A DNA stretch of 64,000 bases, from the NCBI GenBank assembly GCA_021432635.1, contig MU270063.1, forward strand, positions 248,001 to 312,000, read 5' to 3'. This DNA comes from Thozetella sp. PMI_491. Taxonomy: Eukaryota; Ascomycota; Sordariomycetes; Chaetosphaeriales; Chaetosphaeriaceae. Both the position numbers and the translations under genes were made by a program. The notes beneath the pieces were generated by a model. That model was not told the DNA's origin. It worked only from the letters and a program-made list of their open reading frames with translations, and did not search any database. This document shows, piece after piece, positions 1 through 11,998 of the stretch (within the stretch, counting starts at the first letter, position 1; the number at the start of each line of letters is the position of its first letter).

Positions 1-150
1 GTCGGTATCGCATGACGAGATCTCGAATTTATGTGAATAAAGCTTTCTCGGGTCTACTCCATCAAACGCGTCGGACCGGTCCAGCAGCAAGTGCTATCTA
101 CAAGAAGGGCAAGCGGAAGCCGGTGCTCCCGCCCCAACGGCAACCCCTAC

Positions 151-1297
151 TTAGTTGTCCTCGCCGGTCCAGTCGACGCCGGAGACCACGAAGCGCTTGG
201 CCCAGCGGAGGAGGCTGTCACCGTCCCGCTTGTTGTTTCCCTTGGCATTTCCAGTAGTCGCGGCGGCGTTTCCATTGCCTTTGGCGTTTCCTGCGTTGTT
301 GGTGGCGCCCTTTCCGTTGCCTTTCTTGCCAGTGCCGGCGGCAGCGCTCGTGGCGGCGGCAGCAGCCGCGGTGGTCAGGGTGAGAGCAGGGGGCAGCGCC
401 TCAATACCCGGGTCAGCTGCCAGGATCGCACCGGCGACCTCCTGGTTCTGGATGTCGGTGTTGGTGGCTGATCCCTGGGCCTTGACGGCCGTGTCCAGGT
501 CCTGCTTGTTTTGCTCGACCTGCTGCAGGATCTGATCAAGCTTCTGCGCAGTGGGAATGTTGTTTGGCGTGTTGACGGCCGCCTTGATGTCGCTCTGTTG
601 CACGGCGAAGCATCCACCAAAGTTGTTGGAGTTCACGCAACGGACAGTGCAGATATTTCCGGTCGAAGCTAGAAAGGGCCCTGTCAGTGATCCCCGAGCG
701 AAAGGGCGAAGATACCGGTCAGCCAAGCGAGAGTACGAACCTCCGACGCACGCCAGATCGCTGGGCATGGCGACCTTGATGGTGAGATCCCCGGTGCCTG
801 TGCCCGCGTTACCCTGCGTCACACTGAGCGGCCTGTTCTCTCCTGCGTTGCTGCTCTGGTCCATGTCGCAGATGAACGGCCCAGTGCCGTTGGCATTCCG
901 CTGCGAGATGGTGACGGTGACATCGCTGCCCTTCGACACCTGCGTGACGGTGCCCGCGATGAGCTGGTTCTCGGTCTGCTCACCGATGTCGATGTTGCCG
1001 AGCGCGAAGGTCCTCCCGCAACCGTTTACTACATTACCGGTAATCTCGGACTGCGAGATGAAATTCGCATCCTGGGCGTTGGCGGGGTCGACTATGGGAC
1101 GTACGGGTTAGTCCTAGGTGTCTTCTTCCTCGTCAGGCTCGACGGGAAGCCCTCTAGCTTGGTCGGCCCTGGAACTCTCACTCACCCTGAAGGGCCAGGC
1201 TGGTTCCCTTGTCGCCCTTCGCCGCAGTGATGACACCCTGCGCGCTGGCGAAGGCCAGCATCGCCGAGGCTACCACCGTCCGAGTCAAGGAAGGCAT
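151..1297 (-). CDS. Egh16/GAS1-like secreted protein (appressorium-type virulence-factor family)
   Basis: Spliced model: exons 1297-1186, 1091-741 and 668-151, giving 326 aa. The protein starts with a signal peptide (MPSLTRTVVASAMLAFASAQ). Family hallmarks follow: an NVVNGCGRT block, the GNIDIGEQTEN block, a VTVTISQ strand, ICDMDQ, and the spliced junction CVGGASTGNICTVRCVN, then GGCFAVQQSD. These match what I remember of the Egh16/GAS1 family (DUF3129), secreted proteins first found in mildew and Magnaporthe appressoria and also common in saprotrophs; their biochemical role is unknown. The C-terminal ~60 residues are low-complexity Gly/Asn/Lys/Ala with dibasic sites, longer than the family core. 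The second intron (669-740) is 72 nt, stays open in frame and uses a GTTCGT donor; it is supported by a CTGAC branch point and by restoration of the Cys motif. The start is the only ATG that gives a signal peptide. Confidence 0.88.
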
Positions 1298-3009
1298 ATT
1301 GGCTAGTCTGTGGAAAGGGGGCCCGAAGAGATTACAACTGATCACACGAAGAGAGAAGAAGGAGCGAAGAAGCACAGCTTGAACGAATGAAAGAACTTGT
1401 GGGCGAGAAGCGAAGCAGACCTGCTGTCGTGGTGAATGGAGACGAGATGAGATGGGAGAAGAGACGAAAGGAAAGAAACGCAAAAGAGAGAAAGTAACAG
1501 GACAATACGGTCACTTGGCGGCACCAGGGAGCCTTGACGTCCTATTTTGTTGGCCCTGCGATGCGCCCCATCGGGAAACCACCAGAAGCCCAGAGGATGG
1601 GGTGTTTGCCGATGTGCGTCGATCCACTCACATCACCGTCAATCCTCGCCTGCAACGGCAGCCGTCGCATCATACTGTGGAATATCGCCATACTTCGTCT
1701 CATGGGTGGGTTATTAGGGGGCGTGGGCCCAGGAGACTGACTCGAACGACTTTGTTTCACGCTGGCCGGTCTGTCATTCGCGTGGACCGTTTGAAGCGGG
1801 TGCCGCGGTGGATCCCGCTCACGGAGCCTCAAACCTGCAGTGGAGTACCGTCTCTTCCGCCAAGCCGTAGGAAGGAGCAGGAGGCAGTGGATATCGTTGC
1901 GGCGCGGGCGCGTCTGGAGGCATACCGCAAGTGGGCAACTTGCACCGGATGCACAGGGTTGCCAGAAGGCTGCCGTTGTGTGTGTGTTTGCAAGAAGGGA
2001 ACGCCCTGGATATGTCGGGAATGGCTCAACCTCGCTCTCGGTGCCCCGTCCGTCGCCGAGTAGAGAGCACCGGGCCAAGCAAAGTGAAGCGTCCAATTTG
2101 GAGCCAAGCGCCAATGCATGCGGCGGGTAGCGCGTCGGTACAACCTTCCATACCTTTCACCAACGTCCAGGCCAGCCCGGCAGTTTCCAGCTTCCCGCAA
2201 TTCAAACACAACATCGCAGGGTCTGTATGCAAAGAGCTTTCAAGAGCCGGTGCTCGCAAATCCGCCGTGGGCGCCCAAATCCAGCTCGGGTCCGTTCCTG
2301 GACGTCGTCGTTGGCTTTCATACCGTCTATCCTCAAGGAAATGCGCACCATCCTAGAGATGTGCCAATGGCAATTCGAGGCGACTACCAAAACACCAAGC
2401 ATGAGACCCTAACCCCCGATGTCTGGTCTGGTTCGGGTATATGGAGCACGGCAGTGCACTTCTTGAGGCTTGGCGTCTGAAGATCAAAATGAGTCTGAAT
2501 CGTAACGTGTTCCCTCGAAAACTACTGCCCTGAGCCTGCGCGGCCTTGCTTCGTCGTTCTAGCTTCGTTCTAGCCAAGGCAAGGCGCATTCTGAACAAAG
2601 CCGCATCGTCCTCCTGCTCTCTCTCCTCTCCCGCTCCGGAAATAATGCCTGGACAAGGGGGAGGTCCCTTTGTGGGGCGGGATGGACGCGGACCCTTGCT
2701 GAACATCTGATCAGATCGCGACAAGTGAAACCGAGAAATCTCCCAAATGCTTCCACTTCTGGGCAGGGGTACCTGAGTGCTCAGAAACACGCACATCCGC
2801 CGCCGCGGACGAGCGGAGCCGCCGTGCCCGTCATCTGTCAAGCCAAGGCAGGCCTAGAAGCCATCATCTCAGAGTTCGGGCGGCAGAGACCGATTTAGCT
2901 GGCGCTCCACTGCCGCCGTTGACCGGTAGCGGCTCTCCCGGGCCCACATCTAACCTCTGGGTAGCTCGAGGATGCTGCGGCCCGGACACCTGATCACCGC
3001 CAGGGGGCC
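1298..3009. other. Intergenic region, no gene recognised
   Basis: The first ~200 bp upstream of 1297 are the presumed promoter and leader of the Egh16-like gene, purine-rich on the + strand. The rest is GC-rich. Open frames of 160-200 codons occur on both strands (for example 1542-2114 and 2353-2841 on -, 1452-2063 on +), but they overlap each other in antisense, have random-looking composition and show no family motif or signal peptide. I see no RNA gene. Confidence 0.5.
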
Positions 3010-3104
3010 TAGGCAAATCGATCGGAAACCAATCGGCCTGGTAGAAACAACGAGGAACGAGGCAAGGGCCAGGCGCGTGGTCTTTTTTTTTTTTTTTTTT
3101 TTTT
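3010..3104. repeat. Duplicated gap flank, copy 1 (probable unmerged contig end)
   Basis: A 95-bp segment starting taggcaaatcgatcgg and ending in a run of 22 T. It is identical to the segment that begins immediately after the N gap at 3115, apart from the T-run length (22 against 23). Confidence 0.95.
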
Positions 3105-3114
3105 NNNNNNNNNN
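3105..3114. other. Assembly gap (10 N)
   Basis: Ten unresolved bases. The gap lies directly after a poly-T run, and the sequence on its right repeats the 95 bp on its left, so the real gap is probably a negative-length overlap rather than missing DNA. Confidence 0.98.
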
Positions 3115-3210
3115 TAGGCAAATCGATCGGAAACCAATCGGCCTGGTAGAAACAACGAGGAACGAGGCAAGGGCCAGGCGCGTGGTCTTTTTTTTTTTTT
3201 TTTTTTTTTT
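3115..3210. repeat. Duplicated gap flank, copy 2
   Basis: Second copy of the 95-bp segment, ending in 23 T and continuing into unique sequence (ggagcggcccgatgc). Copy 1 is preceded by unique sequence, so the two copies look like the overlapping ends of two contigs. Confidence 0.95.
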
Positions 3211-4787
3211 GGAGCGGCCCGATGCTGCTGCTTTCGGGCCTGAGTCAGTTGCCGACCCTGCTATAGGAGTGAAGCACTCCTTGACGATCATCCTCGCCGG
3301 CTTCCTTGACTCCGGAAGGCTCGAGAATGCGCCTCCTATCCGCCATACAGGGATTGTGTCGCCGTTGCGCAGACCAGCAGACCAGCACATGCAGCTAAAA
3401 CTAACGAAATCTCTTGACCCCTGTGCCATTAGAATTTCCTGGATCCCAGTGTTGAACAAGTTAGAATCTCCTATCATTCACCGCAGCCACCATCTTCTCA
3501 GATTTCCCTCAGCACTGAAAATAAAAGTCAGGAACTCCTCATTAATTCAGTCACATCAGCGAAACTATAAGTTTATCAGATGAAAATAGCCTCCGTAGGC
3601 ACTCACCTTCCTAGTCATCCCTTGCATTAGATGCGACTCTTAAGGCGGCCACAGGCAGCGATCGATCTCGCCAGTCATTTGGAGCTACAAGTCAAACTCT
3701 AACATTACTACTCCTTTCACCAAGTCTCACTGGCTCAGTATATACCCAGCTAGTAGTGGCAGCTACAGGTTGCCAAGTAACTTGGTAGTAACAATTGATG
3801 GGCGCAGTCTAATTTGACGTCTGGCCCACCGCTTGAGGGTCATTTAGAAGCATAACTTGCCGCAACTTAATGATTTTGAAGGCGGGGCATTATAGCAGGA
3901 GTCTTGAAGCATCCAATAAGACGACCCTTGTTTGACCTGGTCATGGAGATGTCACAGCATGAACCACCAACTAACCGGGGCCTCCTGGTCGCCAACTTTC
4001 ATGCTTCATGTTGAAAATCACCGTATGTATTAGCAGGCGCTCTACAGCCGAGGTGCTTGGAGGGCGATATTCAGTACCATGATTTCATATAGCTGCCCTC
4101 CCATCACAAATCCGTATTAGCCAGTGAAGAATCACAGATCGTGGTTACGCAAAAGAGGGAAAAAGAGCTCTCTTCAAGCTCTGCAAGACCATCTCATTTA
4201 TATAGCAGCTATGACAAGGCAAAGTAGATATTAGGGCACTCAGACAGGGGTTTAATAGTTCTCTTTGATGGCTATCTCCAAAATTGAATTGGTAGCTGGT
4301 ATCTTATTTTCAACCAAGTACTATTTTCAGCATAGCAGTTAGGTAAGCCACGACGTAGGTGGACATGCCATTATGAGCAGCCAGACTGCTTATTCCACAA
4401 TATAAAGCCAGCAGTTCAGTGGTGTCGTGTCGCTCAAACCAGCTGTAGATTATTCGTGTAGGATGTTTTCTTCCCTGCTTTGGTTAGGGTTTCTAGCAGA
4501 GTCCGCAACTCACTCAACACAAAACGCTCGTCGAACTGGCAATGGCAGGCACAGCCGTTACCCATGCTACGATGTGGACCGGATTCCAATGTAATGGTAC
4601 TAATTCCTACGTCATCTTTCATCGTATTTTGATCAATGGAAAGTAGATTGTGAGCTGAATTTGTTGGATGGTGTATGTAAACTTACTCTATTGGCAACGA
4701 GTCTAGCGAGGGTCGCCTTTCCACGCCGCCCTCAGGGTCACCAATGATGGTAAACATCATCTGTGTCTCCGTCCCACAGACCTGTCG
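3211..4787. other. AT-richer gene-free stretch
   Basis: Base composition shifts towards A+T from about 3.5 kb. Only short open frames are present. A 62-codon frame on the - strand (4434-4622) has a Cys-x-Cys-x-Cys cluster reminiscent of fungal ankyrin-type proteins, but nothing around it supports a gene. It looks like decayed DNA. Confidence 0.5.
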
Positions 4788-6296
4788 CTAGAGAATGAGC
4801 TTCGTGTTACCTAGCTCTTTGGACATGGAAAATTGGCCTTGGGTTTCTTCTGCAGACACGACTTTGTCTAGCTCTGGATTGCGAGTTGCAGAACGGTGGA
4901 GAAAGAGCTTCCAAATGCGTTTCCTGATAACCAAAAGCAAAAACAGCTTATTGCCGCTGCAGCACCGGCTACAAGGATGCCAATCCCATAGGCCATGAAG
5001 AGGTTCCTCGGGTGATATGCGCAGGCATTTTGCGGGCTCGAGACTACGATCGGTCCGACGGACGCGGCGGTGGAATTTTGCCTTGAAGTATCCAGTTCGA
5101 AGAGTTCGGAGAGCAATCTTTGAACACCTTACAGAAAGTACGAATCGCTAAAGAGGCTCAGAGTGGTATTCAAGAAAATCTGCTCCAGTGCCTCGGCCAT
5201 GATCATGTTGGCAATTGATAACGGGCTTGCCTCATAAATTGGTATTCGGGACCCGTATAGGTATTGCATTTCGATGGTCTCCATGAGAACTGTCCTTGTA
5301 ATCTGCGTGTCAATCGCTGTTATGGTAGACAGAATAGTAGCAGCCAAAGACCCAAGTAGCAAGTCGTTGAATGCGATGAACATCGATGTATATACTATCG
5401 CAGCCGCTAAGCTGGGAGGAGAGTGCGACTCTTGGGGCCGAGCAGATATGCCCTTGATGCCTTCGAGAAGGGTCAAGTTCGTCCCAGTAACATTCTGTTG
5501 ACTATTGTGGAATGTGAAGTTGACCGTATACGACGCGTTATAAAGATGGCACTCAATGGTCTTGTGAGCCACAACAGAGTCAACCCATTTGCCGGAATCG
5601 TCAAAGTAGCCTAAGGCCGGGGCAGTAAAAAGACCCGTGCACTGTCGTTGCTCACCGCATCGTAGGCGGGTTGACTGGACCCACCACCGGCTATCAGATT
5701 CTGTAGGGTTCGGTTGAGGCCGACCAGGCTGGCACCTGCCAGCGAGCCATATCCTGCGCTCTCTGGGACGAATCCGCCGTATACAGTCCATCTTTCCTTA
5801 CTTGCATCTAGGCTCAAGGCATCAAGCATGTTGTCGTTGATCATGTGCCAGATATTGTCCGGGAAAGACGGATTTCCTAAGGTAGAATTACTGCATTAGA
5901 GGTATGGTCCGTAGAACTCGACGGAGTACGTGCAGTTTGGGTACGGTGGCGAGATCGACAATATGGAGCCTTGCGACGAGGCCGACGTCAGCAACCTGGT
6001 GAGGCGCGCTGACGATCCTACAACGGTAAGGGCTCCATTTTCGATTTCAGTCCACTTATTGATACGGGAGATGTTGTATCGAAAGAAGGCATCGGGGAAT
6101 ACACAGTAATTTGCTTGGGCTGCGCCGCGAGTTGAATGTTGAGTGTTGCTGGGGTCACCACTGCCGCAAGAGGAAGCATCTTGGAAGATTTAGCGGGCTG
6201 TTGCAGTCGTCGTCAAGGTGGAGGCTGCCAAAGAAGAGATAGGAATACCAGGAAAGCGCTGCGATAATCGCAAGAGCTGGGGCTGTCGTTTGAAAT
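4788..6296 (-). pseudogene. Broken gene for a fungal plasma-membrane-type glycoprotein of unknown function
   Basis: Read on the - strand, the pieces line up in order with a family of large fungal membrane proteins of unknown function: an N-terminal membrane segment (PALAIIAALSW), an LPLAAVVTPATL block, an extracellular part with SPPYPNCTYSVEFYGPYL, then ECHLYNASYTVNFTF, TLSLFSDSYFL, a C-terminal membrane helix after AYHPRNLFMAYGIG, and a tail TRNPELDKVVSAEETQG ending at a TAG (4788-4790). Lesions seen: an in-frame TAA at 5896-5898 where the family usually has a Gln or Lys codon; a frameshift at the A/T run 5627-5631; a frameshift near 4886-4887. An intron of about 51 nt near 5083-5133 (GTAAGG...TTCAAG) restores the YFLQNST junction. 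The 5' end is unclear. Two lesions sit in short homopolymers, so sequencing error near a contig end is a real alternative to decay. Confidence 0.7.
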
Positions 6297-9200
6297 TAGA
6301 GCGCCTGAGAAAGCACTTGTTCATTTCGTGGGGTACAGAGCCCGCATCGCTATTTGACTCCGATCGTCACGCAGCTACAGAGTGGCTACGTCTGGGGGCG
6401 TCGAATGTTTCACGTGATCGTTCCTGCATGCGCTCCAAGCGCTGCCTTCCGGGCTCAGCACGAAAAGGTAGGGCAAACTACGGGTACTGCTTGTTAATTC
6501 CCTATTGCTTGCTTAAGGTTAAAGTAGTCGCGAACAGTAAAAGAAAAAACTTGTTGCAACTCTCGCCAATATTCGACAGAGATGATTACAGTATACCCTA
6601 CTAGCATTGTGTGGTTGATTTTCTGTCAGACAAATGCTATTGACACCTGTGTTGATCTGCTTGAGCCAGTCAACAAGGAACTCATTCAGATTTTGAATTT
6701 GGAATACGATCTCAAGAGCGAGAATAATTTTATCAAGAGGGCGGTGAACATAATGCAGAGCTATCTAAGATCAGCGAGGTTAGGTTGTACCTAAGACTTG
6801 AATCGCAATATCCTTCAATTGTAAGCATGGTGGCTGATGTATCAACCAGAAGCAATCCAACCAGTGTCTGAATCTCAACATCAATGGAGATCAATGTAAG
6901 GTAAGAGGCTAGGTCTTCAGTGTATTATTTAGTTAAGACTTATTATTAACGTGTTCTATCACAATTGTGCTAGACAACTAAGTTCCTTGAGGAAGGAATA
7001 GTAAGATGATACAACAGAGGTACAAGTTCACGAAGTACGAACGTGCGAAGTTTACGATTGCAAAGGAATGGCCAGCAAATTAATGAACATTAAACTCTTC
7101 AATATGGGTTATGTTCATGTCTCAAACGTACCACCGTCACTGCAGCTACGCTTAGCAGATATACTGTCAACTTAAGCGAGGCGCAAACGCTGCCACCACA
7201 CACGCGATATTCAAGTTACGAATCAAACAGGGGACGTAGGTAAGAATTAAAGATGCGAAAACTACATAAAACCCCCGAATCTATTTGGGTTAGAGCTGTG
7301 TTTAGCTGTGGCAACTCTGGGTTTTTTCAGTTGAAGTTGAATCTCTCGCGGAAGGGCAACCATGTGACAGAACATTTCCGAGCTGAAACCAAGCCCACTA
7401 TTGGTGTCGAATTTATCAACAGTAGGTATCATTTAGTTTCCGGATCCTTAATCTAGTCAGACTCTAGACTTCGATCATGTACCTCGACGTAGAGCAGGGA
7501 GATGTCTCAATAGGCCGCTGTTAGCAGCATATGCACCTAACGAATCGCCTAGCGGCTCTATTGCTACGGTTCTAATCAAATAGACTTCATAAAACTCGAG
7601 GTTTGTACATTTTACAGGGGGGTATCTCAGCGGTGTATTCAGCGACTAGGAGAGCCAATGGGGACCAGGGGGGTTGGTCAGGATTCTGGATAGAGTGTGA
7701 TCTGTCCAACCGAAGCGTCCCTCTAGGATCACGAGAGCCACGAAGAAAGTGCGTAGGGCAGTCCCAGGGATAAAGGCATATGCTTCCCCCCCGCAACCCT
7801 GCGTCCATGCCCGCAGTCTTGCCTCCCTTAAGCGGAGTCGGGTAGTGAAGGGGAAGCATTGTCTGGGGTGCATTATCTCTCCATTAGCTTGCTGCGCCTT
7901 GTAAGAGACTGGGATCTCCATGGGCCGCTCCTCCTTCAATGGCAGTGTCTCAAGTTCTTAAATCCATATCCCTCCCGATTAATAAGAGTGGCTGACGCTG
8001 GGCATGGAGATTCTCGCCGGTACGAAGGGACAAACCTAGATGGTAGCCTCGAGACTACCACCCACTTCACTATATCTGAACAGGCCTGCTTCACGCTCTC
8101 CGATCCGTTATCTCAAAATATTGTTCAGGGTTTTCAGCTCCTACCGCATTGGTGCCCTAAACGACAATGCGATCTAGACGACAAAGTAACAACGCTCGGC
8201 GGGCTAGTATCACGTCGCTTAATGAGCCTTTCCTAACATATCATAGTATGTTGTTTGGTCACCTACTGAGTAGCACTAGCCGTAAACCATTTCGATCACA
8301 GAGCACGACCCTTATAAATACGACAACGTTGTGACTACGCATCCCTGTTAGCGCGCCCGTCAGTCGCATTGACTATCACAACTCGAATCTTTCAGACTAG
8401 GATTGGTTTTACGGTACGGGTCTCGGTTATGAATCCCAGCATGCCACGCAAACCGGCTGTCGGCACCAGTAAGCGCATTCGTATTTCGGTGACTATTGAT
8501 TCTGGCCTGGGGGAGATTTGCCCCAAGCAACCAGCCTCTCGGCACCGTGGTCGATTGAATCCGGACTCAGGGGTTCGGCCCACCAAGCTCTCGGCATTGC
8601 GGTCGACTTTCACCCCAAATGGAGGGGACCAGACTCGCTAAGAAAATTGTTCACCTTGCTCAGATGTACCGGTATGCGGTTTGCAGGCCAGCAACGGGCT
8701 AAGGCGGTTCCAGATGAACCGCCGAGGATTGCCCCTGTAGCGCCGATAGGTGGAGAGTCTTGGCAGTTGAATCGAGAGGATTCCAGGGACCTTCTGGCTA
8801 GCCACGTGCGAGAGTACGTACGCGTTATTAGAGATATGCTATGCGTTGAGCAACCCAAGATTCGCTCTTGCTGCTTTACGTTGGCCGGGCACGACCCTGA
8901 GATCATCTGCCGAACTAGTGAGGTGGGAGCGATCGTCTTCTCATGAGTCAGTCCTTAGGTATGCACCTACGAATAACGGGGTACTCTGCGACCGAGTTTA
9001 CTTCTTCGTCCCAAAGATCTGTATTCCAGCCCAAAAAGAAGGAAAGAGGGCCCATGAAGCCCGGCGATCAGGCCTTGCGACCGTCGATCCGGGTCTCTGC
9101 CAATCTTTATCTGTGTGAATCTAGCAAGAGATCCTGTCTCAGCATGATCTCATAATACATAGCAAACACCCTGTCCAGCATCTGTATAGTCGTACGAGTT

Positions 9201-10707
9201 GCCCTCCGGGTGACCTCGCCGTCGACATGCGAGCACGCGGACATCAAGCTCCGGGGTGACTCCGCGGCTTGGAGAACAAGACGGCAAAGAAACCCAAAGC
9301 AGCAATCGATCCAATATGTGGGTTAGGGAATTCAAAGGTGCGCACGGTGGCCAGAAGCCCGCGGGCTCGGTTAGAGACTGGCACCCCACGCAGACTGAAG
9401 TGCAGACGATGGCAGGCTGGGCCGAGGTGACAATGGACGGCCATTCAACGGTGGCTAGAACAAAAGAAATGACCCCAGTCAGGGGAGGGAGCAGACAGGG
9501 TCAACAAGTTGTGCCAGTAATACAGTACACCCAGCGAAGTACATACAGTACCCGGCAAAATTCCCAACCCTAGTCTAGTGCGCTGGCCAGCCCCAGCTAG
9601 TTCCTCCAGTATATTCGTACTGCAGACGAAGGCGGAGGCTAGACGCGATCCGACTCCCCCGACCCCCGTTCCTGGCTTGTGCGGAGTTAACAACCCGGGT
9701 TAGGAATCGACCCTGGCTAGCTGCCGGCACAAGCATCGCGCAGGCCAGAAAATATCGCGATGCCACCCCCCCTGTGGCGGCGATATGGTGCTGGCTGGAC
9801 GCGCAGGCCAGGGGCCGGGTTGATTGATTACGTTTTGTACGTATGTCGGGAGTATGGCTGCCTTGGCAGAGTTCGGAGGAATCACGTTATCCCCTGTCCT
9901 GCCGGTACGCATGGGACGAAGCACTTGGCATCTGGTGTCCTCCTCATTGTTTTGACAGTACCACCCCAGCATACTACTGCAACCCCGCCCAGGGAGACAA
10001 GTTCACTGTTTGGACCCTATAACTAGTAGTAGTATACATCGATATCGTCGCACTGAACGAACTGGTAACCTGCGGGAAGCAAAAGTCCCACATCAACCTT
10101 AAATTTTGAAAGGGGGAGGGGGGGGGCGACGGAAGTCGAACCGACGACAAAGATAACGAAGGAAAAAAAAGGGGAGAGAGGGGGAGAAAGTGCGAAGGGC
10201 CGGACAGAATGGCATGCATACCAAGCGAGAAAGCGTGCAAGGGTCGCGGCCGATACTCGTCTCGTTCTAAAACGTTAGTCGGCTGACAGGGTTGAATGCC
10301 AAGACTTCATATCCCTAACTGCTGAGAGTGCTCTGCAGTTACTAGCCAGACCAGCCCAAATCAAGGCCAGGCACCAAACGGGGGAAAGGAGAAGAGCACT
10401 GTGGAGAATTTCTCGGATCCCGGGGCCGATGCTCTCGGATAGACGATGCGATGGGATGCGGTGTGCATTGCTTCAAACAGGGCCGTTGGTATTGGAGAAA
10501 TGAAAAAAAAGCTGCCGATGCAGAAAGTAGTCCCAGGCTTTTTCGAGGGTCGATCTCGACGCCATCCCTATGATACATAGAAAACGCCAACTTCCAATTG
10601 GAATGACACAAGAAGGAAAAGAGAAAGCTTTGCTGCGTCAACACATCGTGGTTATTCGTAGCCCCTGCCTCATAATGGCATTTGCCCAACGGCCTCCAGT
10701 GCCATGC
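6297..10707. other. Gene-poor region, AT-rich to ~7.6 kb then GC-richer
   Basis: From 6.3 to 7.6 kb the sequence is AT-rich with frequent stops and no coherent coding potential. From 7.6 to 10.7 kb it is GC-richer, with frames up to ~140 codons on both strands that overlap and resemble nothing I know. Near 10112-10126 the + strand has a G-rich run (G5 A G9). The last few hundred bases are the probable 3' flank of the receptor gene ending at 10708. No tRNA or intact transposon ORF was seen. Confidence 0.5.
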
Positions 10708-11998
10708 TTAGATGTCAACCCATGTCTCCTGCCTGTCGCCTTTCTTGGGGCGTTTATCCTCAACGCTCACGGTGACGTCCGTCTGCTTGCGAATCTCGCC
10801 GTACTTTCCCATCTCAAATTCTCCGGGCGACACAATGCCCCGCTGGCTGTCGCTGTCGTTTGTCTCGGCGTCGACGTCGATACCGCTGCCCTTGCGCATG
10901 TAACCCGTCCTGGAGCGCGTGGCCATGGAGCCAGTGCGGTTGCGCGAGTTCGCTCCAGTGTTGCCGCTGGACTTCTTGTTGGAGCTGTCGAGGCTGGTGC
11001 GCAATCCAAGCTTGAAGGCGGCGATTCGGAGGAGCGGCTGAAGGGCAGGGAAGCAGCCGCACCAGAAACCGACGTGCGATTCGAGATCCGTCCAGACACC
11101 AATGGTGGACATCTTGAAAGTACTATAGCGCCCGAGTTAGCAAATAGGTTCTCGCATTGCGGGGAGCAAGACTCACGTATCAACGCTCCAGTCCATGGTC
11201 TTGATGTAATACAGGCGGATGATGCCGGTGATAATGACGAAAATACCGACACTGAAGACAGCTATGACCTGGAACATCTTGCGCGACCACAGCATCTTTG
11301 TGTAAATGACCCAGATGGGCAGCGCGATAAGGGTGAAGTCGAAAATGATGCCCGTGATGGCATGGGCGTTCATCATACCATCGATGATCGGGAACGGCAA
11401 GCACTTGGTGCCCGGAGTCATGGGAGGCAGCCAGCCGTCAGAGACCGGCATGCACTGCAGAAGCCGGATCATAAAGCAGACAATGGTGGCGATGAGGACC
11501 AGGGCGGCGGTAGTGTAGACCATGATGAGGTAGGTCTTATCCTTGTGCAGCCGAGGAAGGAATGCCAGAATCGCTAGCCGATCGAACCCAACACCCCAGA
11601 AGTACAGCAGGTTGAGGTTGTTCAGACCCTACATCGCGGCGCCTATGTCAGCGAGCGCATCCAGGCGCGGGGTCGCTCCCATCTCAGATGTGTCTTACTT
11701 GAAAGAACATGAGGATCTGGTCCAAGGTGAGCAGCTCCATGTGGGCACCGGCGCCGGCATCCTTGAGGTGAATATTGAATCCTGACTGCGAGCAGATGAT
11801 CGCAAAGGCGATGAAGGCGACAGCATCGTCAAGACCGGGAGACTTGGTCATGAAAAACCGCACATAGAGACGGGTGCTCAAGAAGAGTGCAGAGATGACG
11901 ACCAGCGCGATGTTCATGTGAGCCTGGGTGCCACCTGCCCAGTCGGGCGTCTCATCGTACTTGGTTCCCGGAGGGAACGTCGAAGAGTTGGTAGCCAT
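10708..11998 (-). CDS. Seven-transmembrane fungal rhodopsin-domain protein (Pth11-type, no CFEM)
   Basis: Exons 11998-11699, 11628-11177 and 11122-10708 give 388 aa, with introns of 70 and 54 nt (GTAAGA...TAG and GTGAGT...TAG, the latter with a GCTAAC branch point). About seven hydrophobic helices are visible, starting with AHMNIALVVISALFLSTRLY and including MVYTTAALVLIATIVCFMI and FQVIAVFSVGIFVIITGII. The loop residues TRLYVR, GFDRLAILAFLPRL and WLPPMTPGTKCLP, and the Trp-containing end STIGVWTDLES, fit the large fungal rhodopsin-domain family that includes Pth11-like receptors. No Cys-rich CFEM domain precedes the membrane part, so it is a CFEM-less member. The ~90-residue cytoplasmic tail is Ser/Arg/Asn-rich and ends in a charged segment. 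It is probably a plasma-membrane sensor; the ligand is unknown. Confidence 0.85.

Noticed and set aside
1452-2114. Long overlapping open frames on both strands (203 codons +, 190 codons -)
   Set aside because: Antisense to each other, random composition, no motif, no consistent start; expected by chance in GC-rich DNA with few stop codons.
4434-4622. Short - strand frame with a Cys-x-Cys-x-Cys cluster resembling fungal ankyrin-type proteins
   Set aside because: Only 62 codons, no neighbouring exons with the family's other motifs; possible intron-like signals enclose a piece too short (about 39 nt) to be an intron.
8360-8946. Frames on both strands around 8.4-8.9 kb that might be transposon fragments
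   Set aside because: No transposase, reverse transcriptase or integrase motif and no terminal repeats could be seen by eye.
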